Shown here one piece after another: positions 1 to 7,197 of a DNA stretch of 15,309 nucleotides. Within the stretch, counting starts at the first letter, position 1, and each line of letters begins with the position of its first letter. Position numbers and translations under genes: made by a program. This DNA is from JBDKTK01 sp039680225 (GTDB taxonomy: Bacteria > Desulfobacterota > Syntrophia > Syntrophales > UBA4778). Under the pieces are notes generated by a model that searched no databases, had not been told where the DNA came from, and saw only the letters and a program-made list of their open reading frames with translations. The stretch is from the NCBI GenBank assembly GCA_039680225.1, contig JBDKTK010000217.1:1-15309 (forward strand), read 5' to 3'.

Positions 1-1272
1 AATCTCCGCCGGCCCGGTTCCGGCCACCTCTATTTCACGCTCAAGGACGAACTCAGCCAGATCCGCGCCGTAATATTCAGGATGACCGCGGCAATGCTGA
101 GGTTCAACATCGAGGACGGCATGCACATCGTCTGCCGGGCGCGGCTCAGCGTCTATCAGGCCAGGGGCGAGTACCAGCTGATTATTGATTTGGCCGAGCC
201 GCTGGGAGTGGGCGCCCTGCAGGTCGCTTTCGAACAGCTCAAGGCGCGCCTCGGTGCAGAGGGCCTGTTCAGCGAGGTCCATAAAAAGCCGATCCCGTTC
301 ATCCCCCGGAGGGTGGGTGTGGTCACTTCGCCTTCGGGCGCCGTGATCAGGGACATACTGAACATAACGCGGCGCAGGTTTGAGTCCGTGGACATCCTGG
401 TGGCGCCGGTTAAGGTGCAAGGGCCGGAAGCACCGCGGGAAATCGTCAAGGCCATCGAGTCCCTGCATTCCTGCCCGGGAATAGACGTGATTATCCTGGC
501 GCGGGGGGGAGGGTCGCTTGAGGACCTGGCGGCCTTCAACGACGAGAGGGTCGCGCGGGCGATTTTCGCCGCCGGCATCCCGGTGATTTCCGCAGTGGGC
601 CACGAGGTTGATTTCACGATCGCCGATTTCATCGCCGATCTGCGGGCCCCGACGCCTTCCGCTGCGGCGGAACTCGCGGTGCCGCTGCGCAAGGACCTTT
701 GTGATATTGTGGATAATTTCAGAAGAAGATTGTATATTGCAGAGAATCGGTTATTGCGGGAAGCGGCGGTGAAGACCAGAGACCTCGCCGGGCGCCTGCC
801 TTCCCCCGTGATGAGAATAGCCGGGCTCAGGCTGGGCTTGGACGACAAATTGCAGCAGTTGAGGTCGGCCCTGGTCAGGCACACATCCTTGAAACGGATG
901 GAGGCGGACAATCTTTGCCGGCACCTGCGCAACGCGAGCCCGCTGCAGAAAATCCCGGACCGCCGGAACACCGTGGAGCGGCTTCGCGGTGACGCGGCCG
1001 GATTAATGAGGAGATCGCTGAATCTCGCCCGGCAGAAACTGGCCGGAACTGCGGCGCTCCTGGATTCCTTGAGCCCGCTTTCAATCCTTGCGAGGGGCTA
1101 TGCAATTGCCCTGACAGAGCCGGCGGGCAGGGTTATAATGGAAGCCGGATCGGTCTCCCCGGGCGATTCAATCCGGGTGAAGGTCGCAAGAGGCGACATC
1201 CTGGCCTCGGTAAATAAGACGGTCAATACGCTCGATAAGACAAAAGGTGGAGATGAAGAAGGAAAAATTTGA
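1..1272 (+). CDS. xseA: Exodeoxyribonuclease VII large subunit, 5'-truncated by window edge
   Basis: Catalytic subunit of exonuclease VII, which degrades single-stranded DNA to acid-insoluble oligonucleotides with XseB in the cytoplasm. The reading frame is open from base 1, and the first residues (GHLYFTLKDELSQIRAVIFR) are already inside the N-terminal OB-fold nucleic-acid-binding domain. The true start is therefore upstream, and the ATG at 82 is internal. 423 residues are visible against roughly 400-460 in the family, so only the first few dozen are missing. The central nuclease domain shows the family signature ARGGGSLEDLAAFNDE, then VGHEVDFTIADFIADLRAPTPSAAAE. A long helical, arginine-rich coiled-coil part follows, and the usual C-terminal segment SPLSILARGYAI. 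The end overlaps xseB by about 20 bp, implying coupled translation of the two subunits. Identification is secure; only the start is unknown. Confidence 0.96.
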   Translation, partial: NLRRPGSGHLYFTLKDELSQIRAVIFRMTAAMLRFNIEDGMHIVCRARLSVYQARGEYQLIIDLAEPLGVGALQVAFEQLKARLGAEGLFSEVHKKPIPFIPRRVGVVTSPSGAVIRDILNITRRRFESVDILVAPVKVQGPEAPREIVKAIESLHSCPGIDVIILARGGGSLEDLAAFNDERVARAIFAAGIPVISAVGHEVDFTIADFIADLRAPTPSAAAELAVPLRKDLCDIVDNFRRRLYIAENRLLREAAVKTRDLAGRLPSPVMRIAGLRLGLDDKLQQLRSALVRHTSLKRMEADNLCRHLRNASPLQKIPDRRNTVERLRGDAAGLMRRSLNLARQKLAGTAALLDSLSPLSILARGYAIALTEPAGRVIMEAGSVSPGDSIRVKVARGDILASVNKTVNTLDKTKGGDEEGKI

Positions 1273-1486
1273 GGAGGCGTTCTCAAAACTCGAAGAGATT
1301 GTCAGGAAGCTCGAAAGCGGCAACATGAGCCTCGAGGAATCGCTCAAGGCGTTCGAGGAAGGGGTGCGGCTCTCCCGGATCTGCTCGGAGAGGCTCGACG
1401 AGGCCGAAAGGCGCGTGGAGATCTTGGTCGACGGCGAAAAAGGGATAATAAAGCCTTTTGAGGACAAGCTCAATAATGACCGATAA
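1253..1486 (+). CDS. xseB: Exodeoxyribonuclease VII small subunit
   Basis: Small helical subunit that binds the coiled-coil region of XseA in several copies and is needed for exonuclease VII activity. The product is 77 residues, normal for the family, and reads FEEAFSKLEEIVRKLESGN, then MSLEESLKAFEEGV and CSERLDEAERRVEIL, the typical two-helix pattern. I chose ATG 1253 because AAAAGG at 1242-1247 sits five bases upstream; a GTG at 1247 in the same frame would add two residues (M, E) and cannot be excluded. It overlaps the 3' end of xseA in a different frame and itself overlaps the ispA start by 11 bp, so all three are probably translated from one transcript. Confidence 0.95.
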   Translation: MKKEKFEEAFSKLEEIVRKLESGNMSLEESLKAFEEGVRLSRICSERLDEAERRVEILVDGEKGIIKPFEDKLNNDR

Positions 1487-2381
1487 TCTCAATTTTCTGA
1501 ATTCCTACCTGGCAGAAAAGAAAACCATCGTCGATAAGGCGCTGGACCAATACCTGCCCGGCGAAGATCATTTTCCCGAGATAATCTTCCAGTCCGTGCG
1601 CTACAGTGTATTTGCCGGCGGCAAGAGACTGCGGCCCATACTGTGCCTGGCCGCAGCCGAGGCTGTCGGCGGCAATCCTTCGGCCCTGCTCCCGGTCGCG
1701 TGCGCCCTGGAAATGATCCATACGTATTCGCTGATCCATGATGACCTGCCGGTCATGGATGATGATGATTACAGGCGGGGTAGGCTCACCAACCACCGGG
1801 TCTTCGGGGAAGATATCGCGGTCCTGGCCGGGGATGCCCTGCTGACCGAGGCCTTTCACCTCCTGTCCGGAGAAGATGCTGCCGGGAAATTCCCCCCGGA
1901 GAGGCTTCTCCAGGCCATAAGGGAAATATCCTGGTCCGCCGGACTTTTCGGCATGGTCGGGGGACAGGTGGCGGATATCCAGTCCGAGGGGAAATCCGCC
2001 GACCGGCAGACCCTGGAATACATCCATTTGCACAAGACGGGCGAGATGATCAAGGTATCGGTCGTGGCCGGCGCACTGCTGGCGGGGGCGGAAGAGAAGA
2101 ACGTCGAGGCCCTGGCCGGTTTTGGAAAAAATATAGGTTTGGCCTTCCAGATAACGGATGACATCCTCGATATCGAGGGCGACAAGGACGCCCTGGGCAA
2201 GGCCACCGGTCAGGACGCCGCTTTGAAAAAGATGACTTACCCGGCCCTGATGGGACTGGACCAGGCCAAGGAAAAGGCGCAGCAGTACCTGGGCGCAGCC
2301 TTGAAAGACCTTGAGAATTTTGACGGTCGGGCCGAACCGCTCCGCCTTATTGCAAAATTCATTGTGGAAAGGACGGTCTGA
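1476..2381 (+). CDS. ispA: Farnesyl diphosphate synthase (short-chain trans-prenyltransferase)
   Basis: Cytoplasmic enzyme condensing isopentenyl diphosphate with DMAPP and GPP to give farnesyl diphosphate, precursor of undecaprenyl carriers and quinone side chains. The 301 residues match the roughly 300 of bacterial IspA. The first aspartate-rich motif is HDDLPVMDDDD (D89, D90, D95), with the two-residue insertion typical of bacterial type II FPP synthases and a tyrosine five residues before it, which fits a C15 length limit. The second motif is TDDILD (D228, D229, D232). GGKRLRP near residue 50 is the diphosphate-binding segment. The start is ATG 1476; a TTG at 1458 would add six residues with no family counterpart. 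GAGG at 1460-1463 is a somewhat distant ribosome site. Product chain length cannot be proved from sequence, so geranylgeranyl synthase remains a less likely alternative. Confidence 0.93.
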   Translation: MTDNLNFLNSYLAEKKTIVDKALDQYLPGEDHFPEIIFQSVRYSVFAGGKRLRPILCLAAAEAVGGNPSALLPVACALEMIHTYSLIHDDLPVMDDDDYRRGRLTNHRVFGEDIAVLAGDALLTEAFHLLSGEDAAGKFPPERLLQAIREISWSAGLFGMVGGQVADIQSEGKSADRQTLEYIHLHKTGEMIKVSVVAGALLAGAEEKNVEALAGFGKNIGLAFQITDDILDIEGDKDALGKATGQDAALKKMTYPALMGLDQAKEKAQQYLGAALKDLENFDGRAEPLRLIAKFIVERTV

Positions 2382-2387
2382 CCCGGA

Positions 2388-4283
2388 ATGCTCGACAGCT
2401 TCGAGAAGGACCTGAAGTTTTTGCCGGGTATAAATTCCCCGGCGGATTTGAAGAAACTCAGGGTCCAGGACTTGGCGGTCCTTGCCGATGAGATCAGGGA
2501 CCTGATAATCCGGACTGTTTCCAAAAACGGGGGCCATCTTGCCTCCTCGCTGGGTTCCGTGGAACTCACGCTCGCGCTCCATTACGTCTTCAACGCCCCT
2601 CACGACAAGATAATATGGGATGTGGGCCACCAGGCGTATGCCCATAAAATCATAACCGGCCGGCGGGACATCTTCAACACCCTGCGGCGCCGGGGCGGCG
2701 TCTGCGGCTTCCCCCGCCGGGAGGAGAGCCCGTTTGACGTCTTCAATGTCGGCCACAGCAGCACATCTATTTCCGCCGGGGCGGGAATAGCCGAAGCCCT
2801 TTGCCTCAAAAAGGAAAACTCCAGGGTGGTGGCCGTCATCGGGGACGGTTCCATGACCGCCGGGATGGCCTTCGAGGGGCTCAACTGGGCGGGAGACCGC
2901 AAGAAAAACCTGATCATCATCCTCAACGACAACGAGATGTCCATCTCGCCCAATGTCGGCGCGCTGTCCTCGTACCTCAACAGGATAATGACCGGCCAGC
3001 ATGTCACCCGGATCAAGTCCGAGATAAAAAGCCTGATCAAAACCATTCCCGCGATCGGCGAGCAGGTATTCAAGTTCACCAAGCACATAGAAGAATCCAT
3101 GAAAGCGCTCTTTGTCCCCGGCGCCCTTTTTGAAGAGCTCGGGTTCCGGTACGTCGGCCCGCTTGACGGCCACAAACTGGAGCCGCTCGTCAGGATGCTG
3201 TCCAATGTAAGGGACCTCAACCGTCCCGTCCTGGTGCATGTCCTTACAAAGAAAGGCAAGGGGTACGAATTTGCGGAAAAAGAACCTTCGAGGTTCCACG
3301 GGATAGGGCCGTTCCGCCTGGAAACAGGGGAGAACATCTCCAATTCCAATTCGCCGCCGTCTTATACGGATGTGTTCGGCCGGACCATGATCGAGCTTGC
3401 CCGGGAAGACGAGAGGGTTGTGGCGATAACCGCGGCAATGTGCCAGGGCACCGGGCTCGAGAATTTCTCCCGCGAATTCCCGCAGCGCTTTTTCGATGTG
3501 GGGATAGCCGAGCAGCACGGGGTGACTTTCGCCGCCGGGCTTGCCGTGGAGGGGTTGAAACCGGTCGTGGCGATCTACTCGACATTTCTGCAGAGGGCCT
3601 ACGACCAGGTCCTGCATGACGTCTGCCTGCAGAACCTGCCCGTTGTGTTTGCCCTTGACCGGGGCGGCATAGTGGGGGACGACGGCCCGACGCACCACGG
3701 ACTTTTTGATATTTCCTACCTGAGGTCGATTCCTAACCTGACGATTATGGCCCCGAGCGACGAAGCCGAACTGCGCGATATGATGAAGACGGCGCTTTCC
3801 CTCGACTCGCCTGCATCCATAAGGTACCCGAGAGGCAAGGGGACAGGGGAGCCTCTTGCAGAACCGAAATTGCTCGATATCGGCAGGGCCGAAGTTATGA
3901 GAGAAGGAACGGGCCTGGTCATCTTCGCAATCGGCGCGACTGTCCATCCGGCCCTGGACGCCGCCCGCGCCCTCGAGGAAGAAGGCATCCAGGCCGGCGT
4001 CATCAACTGCCGTTTCGTGAAGCCCCTTGATGAAGAGCTGCTTGTCAGGTCTGCCCTGGAAACGAAAAGGGTGCTCACCGTCGAGGAAAATGTACTGATG
4101 GGCGGATTCGGGACGGCCGTGCTGGAACTCCTGGAAAAGCGGGGCGCATTCGGGGTCAGGACGATCAGGCTGGGAATCTCCGATGAATTTGTCGAGCACG
4201 CGACACAGGAAGAACTGAGGGCGAAGTTTGGAATCGATTCCACGGGAATCGCCGAGGCCGCTCGCAGGTTGATGAAAATATGA
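2388..4283 (+). CDS. dxs: 1-deoxy-D-xylulose-5-phosphate synthase
   Basis: Thiamine-diphosphate enzyme joining pyruvate and glyceraldehyde 3-phosphate to DXP, the entry and main control step of the MEP isoprenoid pathway. Length 631 residues is standard (about 620-640). The N-terminal TPP domain shows GGHLASSLG with H50, WDVGHQAYAHKI, and the Mg/TPP motif GDGS (D153) ending in LNDNEMSIS (N182). The pyrimidine-binding transketolase domain has FDVGIAEQHGVTFAAG with the proton-relay glutamate E375 and DRGGIVGDDGPTHHGLFD. The C-terminal domain contains TVEENVLMGGFGTAV. The start lies six bases after the ispA stop with only a weak, distant AAAGGA (2368-2373), so translation probably depends on coupling to ispA. 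Placement beside ispA and ispH makes function secure. Confidence 0.97.
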   Translation: MLDSFEKDLKFLPGINSPADLKKLRVQDLAVLADEIRDLIIRTVSKNGGHLASSLGSVELTLALHYVFNAPHDKIIWDVGHQAYAHKIITGRRDIFNTLRRRGGVCGFPRREESPFDVFNVGHSSTSISAGAGIAEALCLKKENSRVVAVIGDGSMTAGMAFEGLNWAGDRKKNLIIILNDNEMSISPNVGALSSYLNRIMTGQHVTRIKSEIKSLIKTIPAIGEQVFKFTKHIEESMKALFVPGALFEELGFRYVGPLDGHKLEPLVRMLSNVRDLNRPVLVHVLTKKGKGYEFAEKEPSRFHGIGPFRLETGENISNSNSPPSYTDVFGRTMIELAREDERVVAITAAMCQGTGLENFSREFPQRFFDVGIAEQHGVTFAAGLAVEGLKPVVAIYSTFLQRAYDQVLHDVCLQNLPVVFALDRGGIVGDDGPTHHGLFDISYLRSIPNLTIMAPSDEAELRDMMKTALSLDSPASIRYPRGKGTGEPLAEPKLLDIGRAEVMREGTGLVIFAIGATVHPALDAARALEEEGIQAGVINCRFVKPLDEELLVRSALETKRVLTVEENVLMGGFGTAVLELLEKRGAFGVRTIRLGISDEFVEHATQEELRAKFGIDSTGIAEAARRLMKI

Positions 4284-4295
4284 CGGGCGGTCCGG

Positions 4296-5057
4296 ATGGC
4301 GCCGGATAAAATAGAAAAGAGAGCCGGTAAAGTCAGGCTCGACACCCTTCTTGTAGACCGGGGAATCAGTCCGACCAGGGAAAGGGCCAAGGCCCTTATT
4401 CTATCCGGGTCTGTTGTTGTCGGCGGAGAAACCGTCAGCAAGGCGGGCGCGATGCTTCCCCCCGACGTCGAGATTTCCATCCGGGGCGAAGACAATCCTT
4501 ACGTGAGCCGCGGCGGGCTTAAACTGCGGGGGGCGCTGGCCGCGTTCGGCATAGATGTCTCCGGCATTACGGCCATCGACGTCGGGGCCTCGACGGGGGG
4601 GTTTACCGACTGCCTTCTCCAGGCCGGCGCCGCAAAGGTATATGCAGTCGATGTGGGCTACGGCCAGCTTGCCTGGAAGCTCAGGCAGGACGAACGGGTG
4701 GTGAACCTGGAAAGGACCAACATCCGTTTTTTCAGCGGCAGCGGGATCAAGGACCGGCTTGGCATTGCGGTTATCGATGCATCGTTCATCTCACTCAGGC
4801 TTGTCGTCCCCGCGGTCATTCGCCTCCTGGGGCCAGACGCCCTGGTCCTGGCCCTTATCAAGCCCCAGTTCGAAGCGGGCCGCGGCGAAGTGGGCAAAAA
4901 AGGCGTGGTAAGGGACCCTGCCGTCCACGCCAGGGTTATCGCCGAGATAGAGTCTTTTTTCAAGTCGCTGTCCCTTGATGTAAAAGGCGTAATCGAATCA
5001 CCCCTGTTAGGGCCGGAAGGCAACAGGGAATTTTTTATTTGCGCAGTAAAGAAATGA
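4296..5057 (+). CDS. tlyA: TlyA family rRNA (cytidine-2'-O)-methyltransferase
   Basis: SAM-dependent 2'-O-methyltransferase family that modifies cytidines in 16S and/or 23S rRNA; older annotations call it hemolysin A. The 253 residues contain an N-terminal S4 RNA-binding domain (about 13-75, starting VRLDTLLVDRGI) and an FtsJ/RrmJ-like Rossmann domain with the SAM site AIDVGASTGGFTDCLL (about 93-108). All four catalytic-type residues of the family appear: K76 in SRGGLKLRG, D161 in VIDASFISL, K189 in LIKPQFE and E245 in GNREFF. The gene lies 12 bp after dxs and its TGA overlaps the ispH ATG by four bases (ATGA, 5054-5057). Its role inside an isoprenoid operon is not obvious; co-transcription with dxs/xseA is known from other bacteria. 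Which cytidine it methylates cannot be told here. Confidence 0.92.
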   Translation: MAPDKIEKRAGKVRLDTLLVDRGISPTRERAKALILSGSVVVGGETVSKAGAMLPPDVEISIRGEDNPYVSRGGLKLRGALAAFGIDVSGITAIDVGASTGGFTDCLLQAGAAKVYAVDVGYGQLAWKLRQDERVVNLERTNIRFFSGSGIKDRLGIAVIDASFISLRLVVPAVIRLLGPDALVLALIKPQFEAGRGEVGKKGVVRDPAVHARVIAEIESFFKSLSLDVKGVIESPLLGPEGNREFFICAVKK

Positions 5058-5923
5058 GCAGAATCAAAATAAAGCTGGCCAAAACGGCGGGCTTCTGCAT
5101 GGGTGTGCGCAGGGCGATAGAGATAGCCCTCAGCATGGCCCAAAGCAAGGGGGCCGAGGATGTTTATACTTACGGCCCGCTGATCCATAACCCGCAGGCG
5201 GTGGACTTTTTATCTGAAAAAGGGATAAAGCCGGTAGACGATCTGGAAAAAATCGGCGGCGGCTCGATCATCATCAGGGCCCACGGGATATCTCCCGAGG
5301 AACGGGGGAAAATAGAGAAGACCGGGATGAGGATCATCGACGCCACCTGTCCGAAGGTAAAGCACGTCCAGTCCATAATCAGGAGGCATTCGCTCGAGGA
5401 TTATGAAATCCTTATAATCGGGGACAGGGAACACCCCGAGGTGGAGGGCCTGCTCGGGTGTGCCAACGGCAGAGGTATTGTGATCGGCGCGCACGATGAC
5501 CTGAAAAGTATTCCCTGTTTTAAGAAGCTCTGCATTGTGGCCCAGACCACCCAGAGCAAGGACGAATACGTGAAGATCGCCAAAGAGGTGGCCGAAAAAA
5601 ATCCGGGCTGCCTTGTATTTAAAACCATCTGCGATTCCACTGAAAGAAGGCAGGCTGAAATCAAGGAGCTTGCCGCCGAAATGGATGCCATATTCATAGT
5701 GGGCGGCAGGAACAGCGCCAATACAAAACGGCTTGCCAAGGTCGCCGAGAGCTGCGGAAAGCCCACTTTCCACATCGAAACGGCTTCGGAAATAAGGGAT
5801 ATTCCCCTGCATCAATTCAACAGCATCGGCATTTCGGCCGGGGCTTCCACACCCAAATGGATCATCAAGGAAATAATTGATGAGCTGAACAGGACCTGCG
5901 AAGCATCGTCGCCACTTACCTGA
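5054..5923 (+). CDS. ispH: 4-hydroxy-3-methylbut-2-enyl diphosphate reductase
   Basis: Last enzyme of the MEP pathway: a [4Fe-4S] protein reducing HMBPP to IPP and DMAPP with electrons from ferredoxin or flavodoxin. Length 289 residues is that of a stand-alone IspH, with no ribosomal S1 fusion as in some Firmicutes. The three cluster cysteines are C15 (GFCMGVRRA), C99 (DATCPKV) and C193 (KTICDST). Substrate-site histidines are in RAHGISPEERG and DREHPEVEGLLG, and the phosphate-binding GGRNSANTKRL and SAGASTPKWII segments are present. The chosen ATG overlaps the tlyA stop (ATGA), consistent with translational coupling; the upstream TTG at 5039 would add five residues lacking in the family. It closes the 1-5923 operon. 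The ferredoxin about 1 kb downstream is a plausible electron donor, which is inference only. Confidence 0.97.
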   Translation: MSRIKIKLAKTAGFCMGVRRAIEIALSMAQSKGAEDVYTYGPLIHNPQAVDFLSEKGIKPVDDLEKIGGGSIIIRAHGISPEERGKIEKTGMRIIDATCPKVKHVQSIIRRHSLEDYEILIIGDREHPEVEGLLGCANGRGIVIGAHDDLKSIPCFKKLCIVAQTTQSKDEYVKIAKEVAEKNPGCLVFKTICDSTERRQAEIKELAAEMDAIFIVGGRNSANTKRLAKVAESCGKPTFHIETASEIRDIPLHQFNSIGISAGASTPKWIIKEIIDELNRTCEASSPLT

Positions 5924-6035
5924 TCCCTGTGCATTCCCGGAATTTCTCTGGAATCCGATAATTCTTTATGATAGAAGTTCGGCACTTTGCATTTTTACGA
6001 TGAAAATCCCGCAGATGCATGAGCAGGATGATTGA

Positions 6036-6611
6036 ATGAGAAAATTATTGGCACTCTTGCTCCTTTTGATGCTGACCGGCTGTACGGCGCTGAATTATTC
6101 TCAGACGTTCATCCCGGATTACAAGGCGAAAACCATTGCCGTTTTCCCGGTCGATTCGGGGGTCCATAAGGACAGCGCCGCAGTTATGGACAAGATCGTG
6201 GCCGATGAGCTGGCGGACAAAGGATGGTACAGTAAAGTGTTCACGGCGAAAGACCTGAAGGCCTGCATTGACGCCGGCGCCGGGACAAAGAAGGATTACT
6301 CCGATTACATGGCCAAACTGACGATGGTAAACTATTCGGACCGGGAACTCAGCTCCAGAATTGGCGCTGCGTGCGGCGCAGATGCATTTCTGCTGGCGAC
6401 AGTGGACCAGTGGACCTATATCGTGGAGGGCCCGGACAAGGACAAGTTTGCCCGGGTGGGGCTGAGCTTCAGGATGATTGATGCGGCGACCGGAAAGGAC
6501 GTCTGGAGGGCCGCCCACACCGAAACGGAGAAATACCTCCTGCTCAAGCCCGAACTTTCCGGCGTTGCCCGGAAGCTTGCCGGGAAAATGCTGTCCCGTA
6601 TGCCGCATTGA
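6036..6611 (+). CDS. Putative outer-envelope lipoprotein, GNA1162/LpoB-like
   Basis: Small lipoprotein of 191 residues. The N-terminus is a classic lipoprotein signal: MRK, a run of leucines, and the lipobox LTGC with the lipidated cysteine at position 16. The mature part begins with a segment of the type TIAVFPVDSG, followed by a helix VMDKIVADELADKGW, and later GADAFLLATVDQW and a strand-rich region ending near AATGKDVWRA. This order resembles the periplasmic domain of GNA1162, CsgG-like and LpoB-like lipoproteins, which sit at the outer membrane and often act in envelope assembly. I assign the broad fold with moderate confidence and no specific function. AGGA at 6025-6028 lies seven bases before the ATG. 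A 112-bp gap separates it from ispH, so it may have its own promoter, but I see no convincing -35/-10 pair. Confidence 0.75.
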   Translation: MRKLLALLLLLMLTGCTALNYSQTFIPDYKAKTIAVFPVDSGVHKDSAAVMDKIVADELADKGWYSKVFTAKDLKACIDAGAGTKKDYSDYMAKLTMVNYSDRELSSRIGAACGADAFLLATVDQWTYIVEGPDKDKFARVGLSFRMIDAATGKDVWRAAHTETEKYLLLKPELSGVARKLAGKMLSRMPH

Positions 6612-6616
6612 AATCG

Positions 6617-6645
6617 TGGAAAGCATTCATAAAATATGATATAAA
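6617..6645 (+). promoter_or_regulatory. Putative sigma-70-type promoter for the Nfu-ferredoxin unit
   Basis: TGGAAA (6617-6622) and TATAAA (6640-6645) are separated by 17 bp inside a strikingly AT-rich stretch between the lipoprotein stop and the next gene; a second possible -10, TATGAT, lies at 6635-6640. Each hexamer matches consensus at four or five positions. The next gene starts 45 bp downstream with a good ribosome site. Judged by eye only. Confidence 0.35.
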
Positions 6646-6690
6646 TGCCTGTTTTTAAAGAGCAATAAAGTATGCCACGAGGTGAAATAG

Positions 6691-6912
6691 ATGAAAGAAG
6701 AAGTTAAAAAAGCCCTTGATGATATCAGGCCCAATCTTCAGGCTGACGGCGGCGATGTGGAACTGGTCAATATCAGCGAAGACGGCATCGTCAGTGTAAA
6801 ATTGAAGGGGAGCTGCGCGGGATGCCCCATGTCGCAGATGACCCTGAAAATGGGTATTGAGAAATATCTCAAGAAAGTGGTTCCGGAAGTCAAGGAAGTC
6901 CGGTCCGTTTAA
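6691..6912 (+). CDS. NifU C-terminal domain (Nfu-type) Fe-S scaffold protein
   Basis: Seventy-three-residue protein that is just the NifU/Nfu C-terminal domain. In this family the paired CxxC cysteines of two subunits bind a [4Fe-4S] cluster, which is then passed to apo-proteins. The signature is complete: IRPNLQADGGDVELVNI, then GSCAGCPMSQMTLKMGIE with C42 and C45. No N-terminal NifU scaffold domain or degenerate A-type domain (as in NfuA) is attached, so this is the short stand-alone form common in Desulfobacterota, Firmicutes and cyanobacteria. GAGGTG at 6679-6684 is six bases before the ATG. The ferredoxin gene follows 31 bp later and is probably co-transcribed; its two clusters would be natural clients, although general Fe-S delivery is equally possible. 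Confidence 0.93.
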   Translation: MKEEVKKALDDIRPNLQADGGDVELVNISEDGIVSVKLKGSCAGCPMSQMTLKMGIEKYLKKVVPEVKEVRSV

Positions 6913-6943
6913 GAGTCAATTATTAAAGGAGGAATGAAGTAAA

Positions 6944-7117
6944 ATGCCCTATTCGATCAACGATGAATGCATTGCTTGCGGAAGCTGTGAGAGCGAATGC
7001 CCGGTCCAGGCAATTAGTGAGGGAGACGACAAGTACGTTATTGACCAGAAACTCTGCACCGATTGCGGGGCCTGTGCTGATATATGCCCGGTTGAGGCAA
7101 TAGTTTCGGGAGAATAA
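6944..7117 (+). CDS. 2[4Fe-4S] ferredoxin, clostridial type
   Basis: Small soluble electron carrier of 57 residues. It contains two copies of the CxxCxxCxxxCP motif: CIACGSCESECP (C9, C12, C15, C19) and CTDCGACADICP (C38, C41, C44, C48), each followed by V-[QE]-AI. Both clusters should be [4Fe-4S], with one cysteine of each motif ligating the opposite cluster, as in clostridial ferredoxins. The spacing between motifs is short and there is no extra loop or extension, unlike the longer Alvin-type proteins. A very strong AAAGGAGG lies at 6925-6932, 11 bases before the ATG, predicting high expression. An ATG at 6934 next to that site gives only a two-codon ORF and is not the start. The terminator-like hairpin at 7131 follows the stop by 13 bases. 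Confidence 0.95.
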   Translation: MPYSINDECIACGSCESECPVQAISEGDDKYVIDQKLCTDCGACADICPVEAIVSGE

Positions 7118-7130
7118 TATTCGCGTTTTC

Positions 7131-7177
7131 AAGGGGAAATCACGTTTGGCAAGCCGCAGTGGTTTCCCTTTTTCTTT
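7131..7177 (+). terminator. Intrinsic terminator (or attenuator) after the ferredoxin gene
   Basis: AAGGGGAAATCAC (7131-7143) can pair with GTGGTTTCCCTT (7159-7170), leaving one bulged G and one G-U pair; the 15-base loop holds a small inner GGC/GCC. The 3' arm runs directly into a T-rich tract (TTTTTCTTT, 7169-7177). It stands between the ferredoxin stop and tmk. Because no clear promoter follows before tmk, partial read-through is likely and it may attenuate rather than fully stop transcription. Confidence 0.6.
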
Positions 7178-7197
7178 CCTGCGGGACGGGTCTTGAA

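Noticed and set aside
1470..4199. Minus-strand open frame of 909 codons
   Set aside because: It lies exactly antisense to ispA and dxs, which have complete family motifs. Its translation is rich in Gly, His, Arg and Pro with no recognisable domain, as expected of a shadow frame in GC-rich DNA.
6934..6942. Tiny ORF ATGAAGTAA as a leader peptide before the ferredoxin
   Set aside because: Only two sense codons, one base after the Shine-Dalgarno sequence and too close to be used; probably chance.
7159..7197. GTG at 7159 as the tmk start
   Set aside because: It would add 13 residues not seen in thymidylate kinases, and lies in the 3' arm of a terminator-like hairpin.
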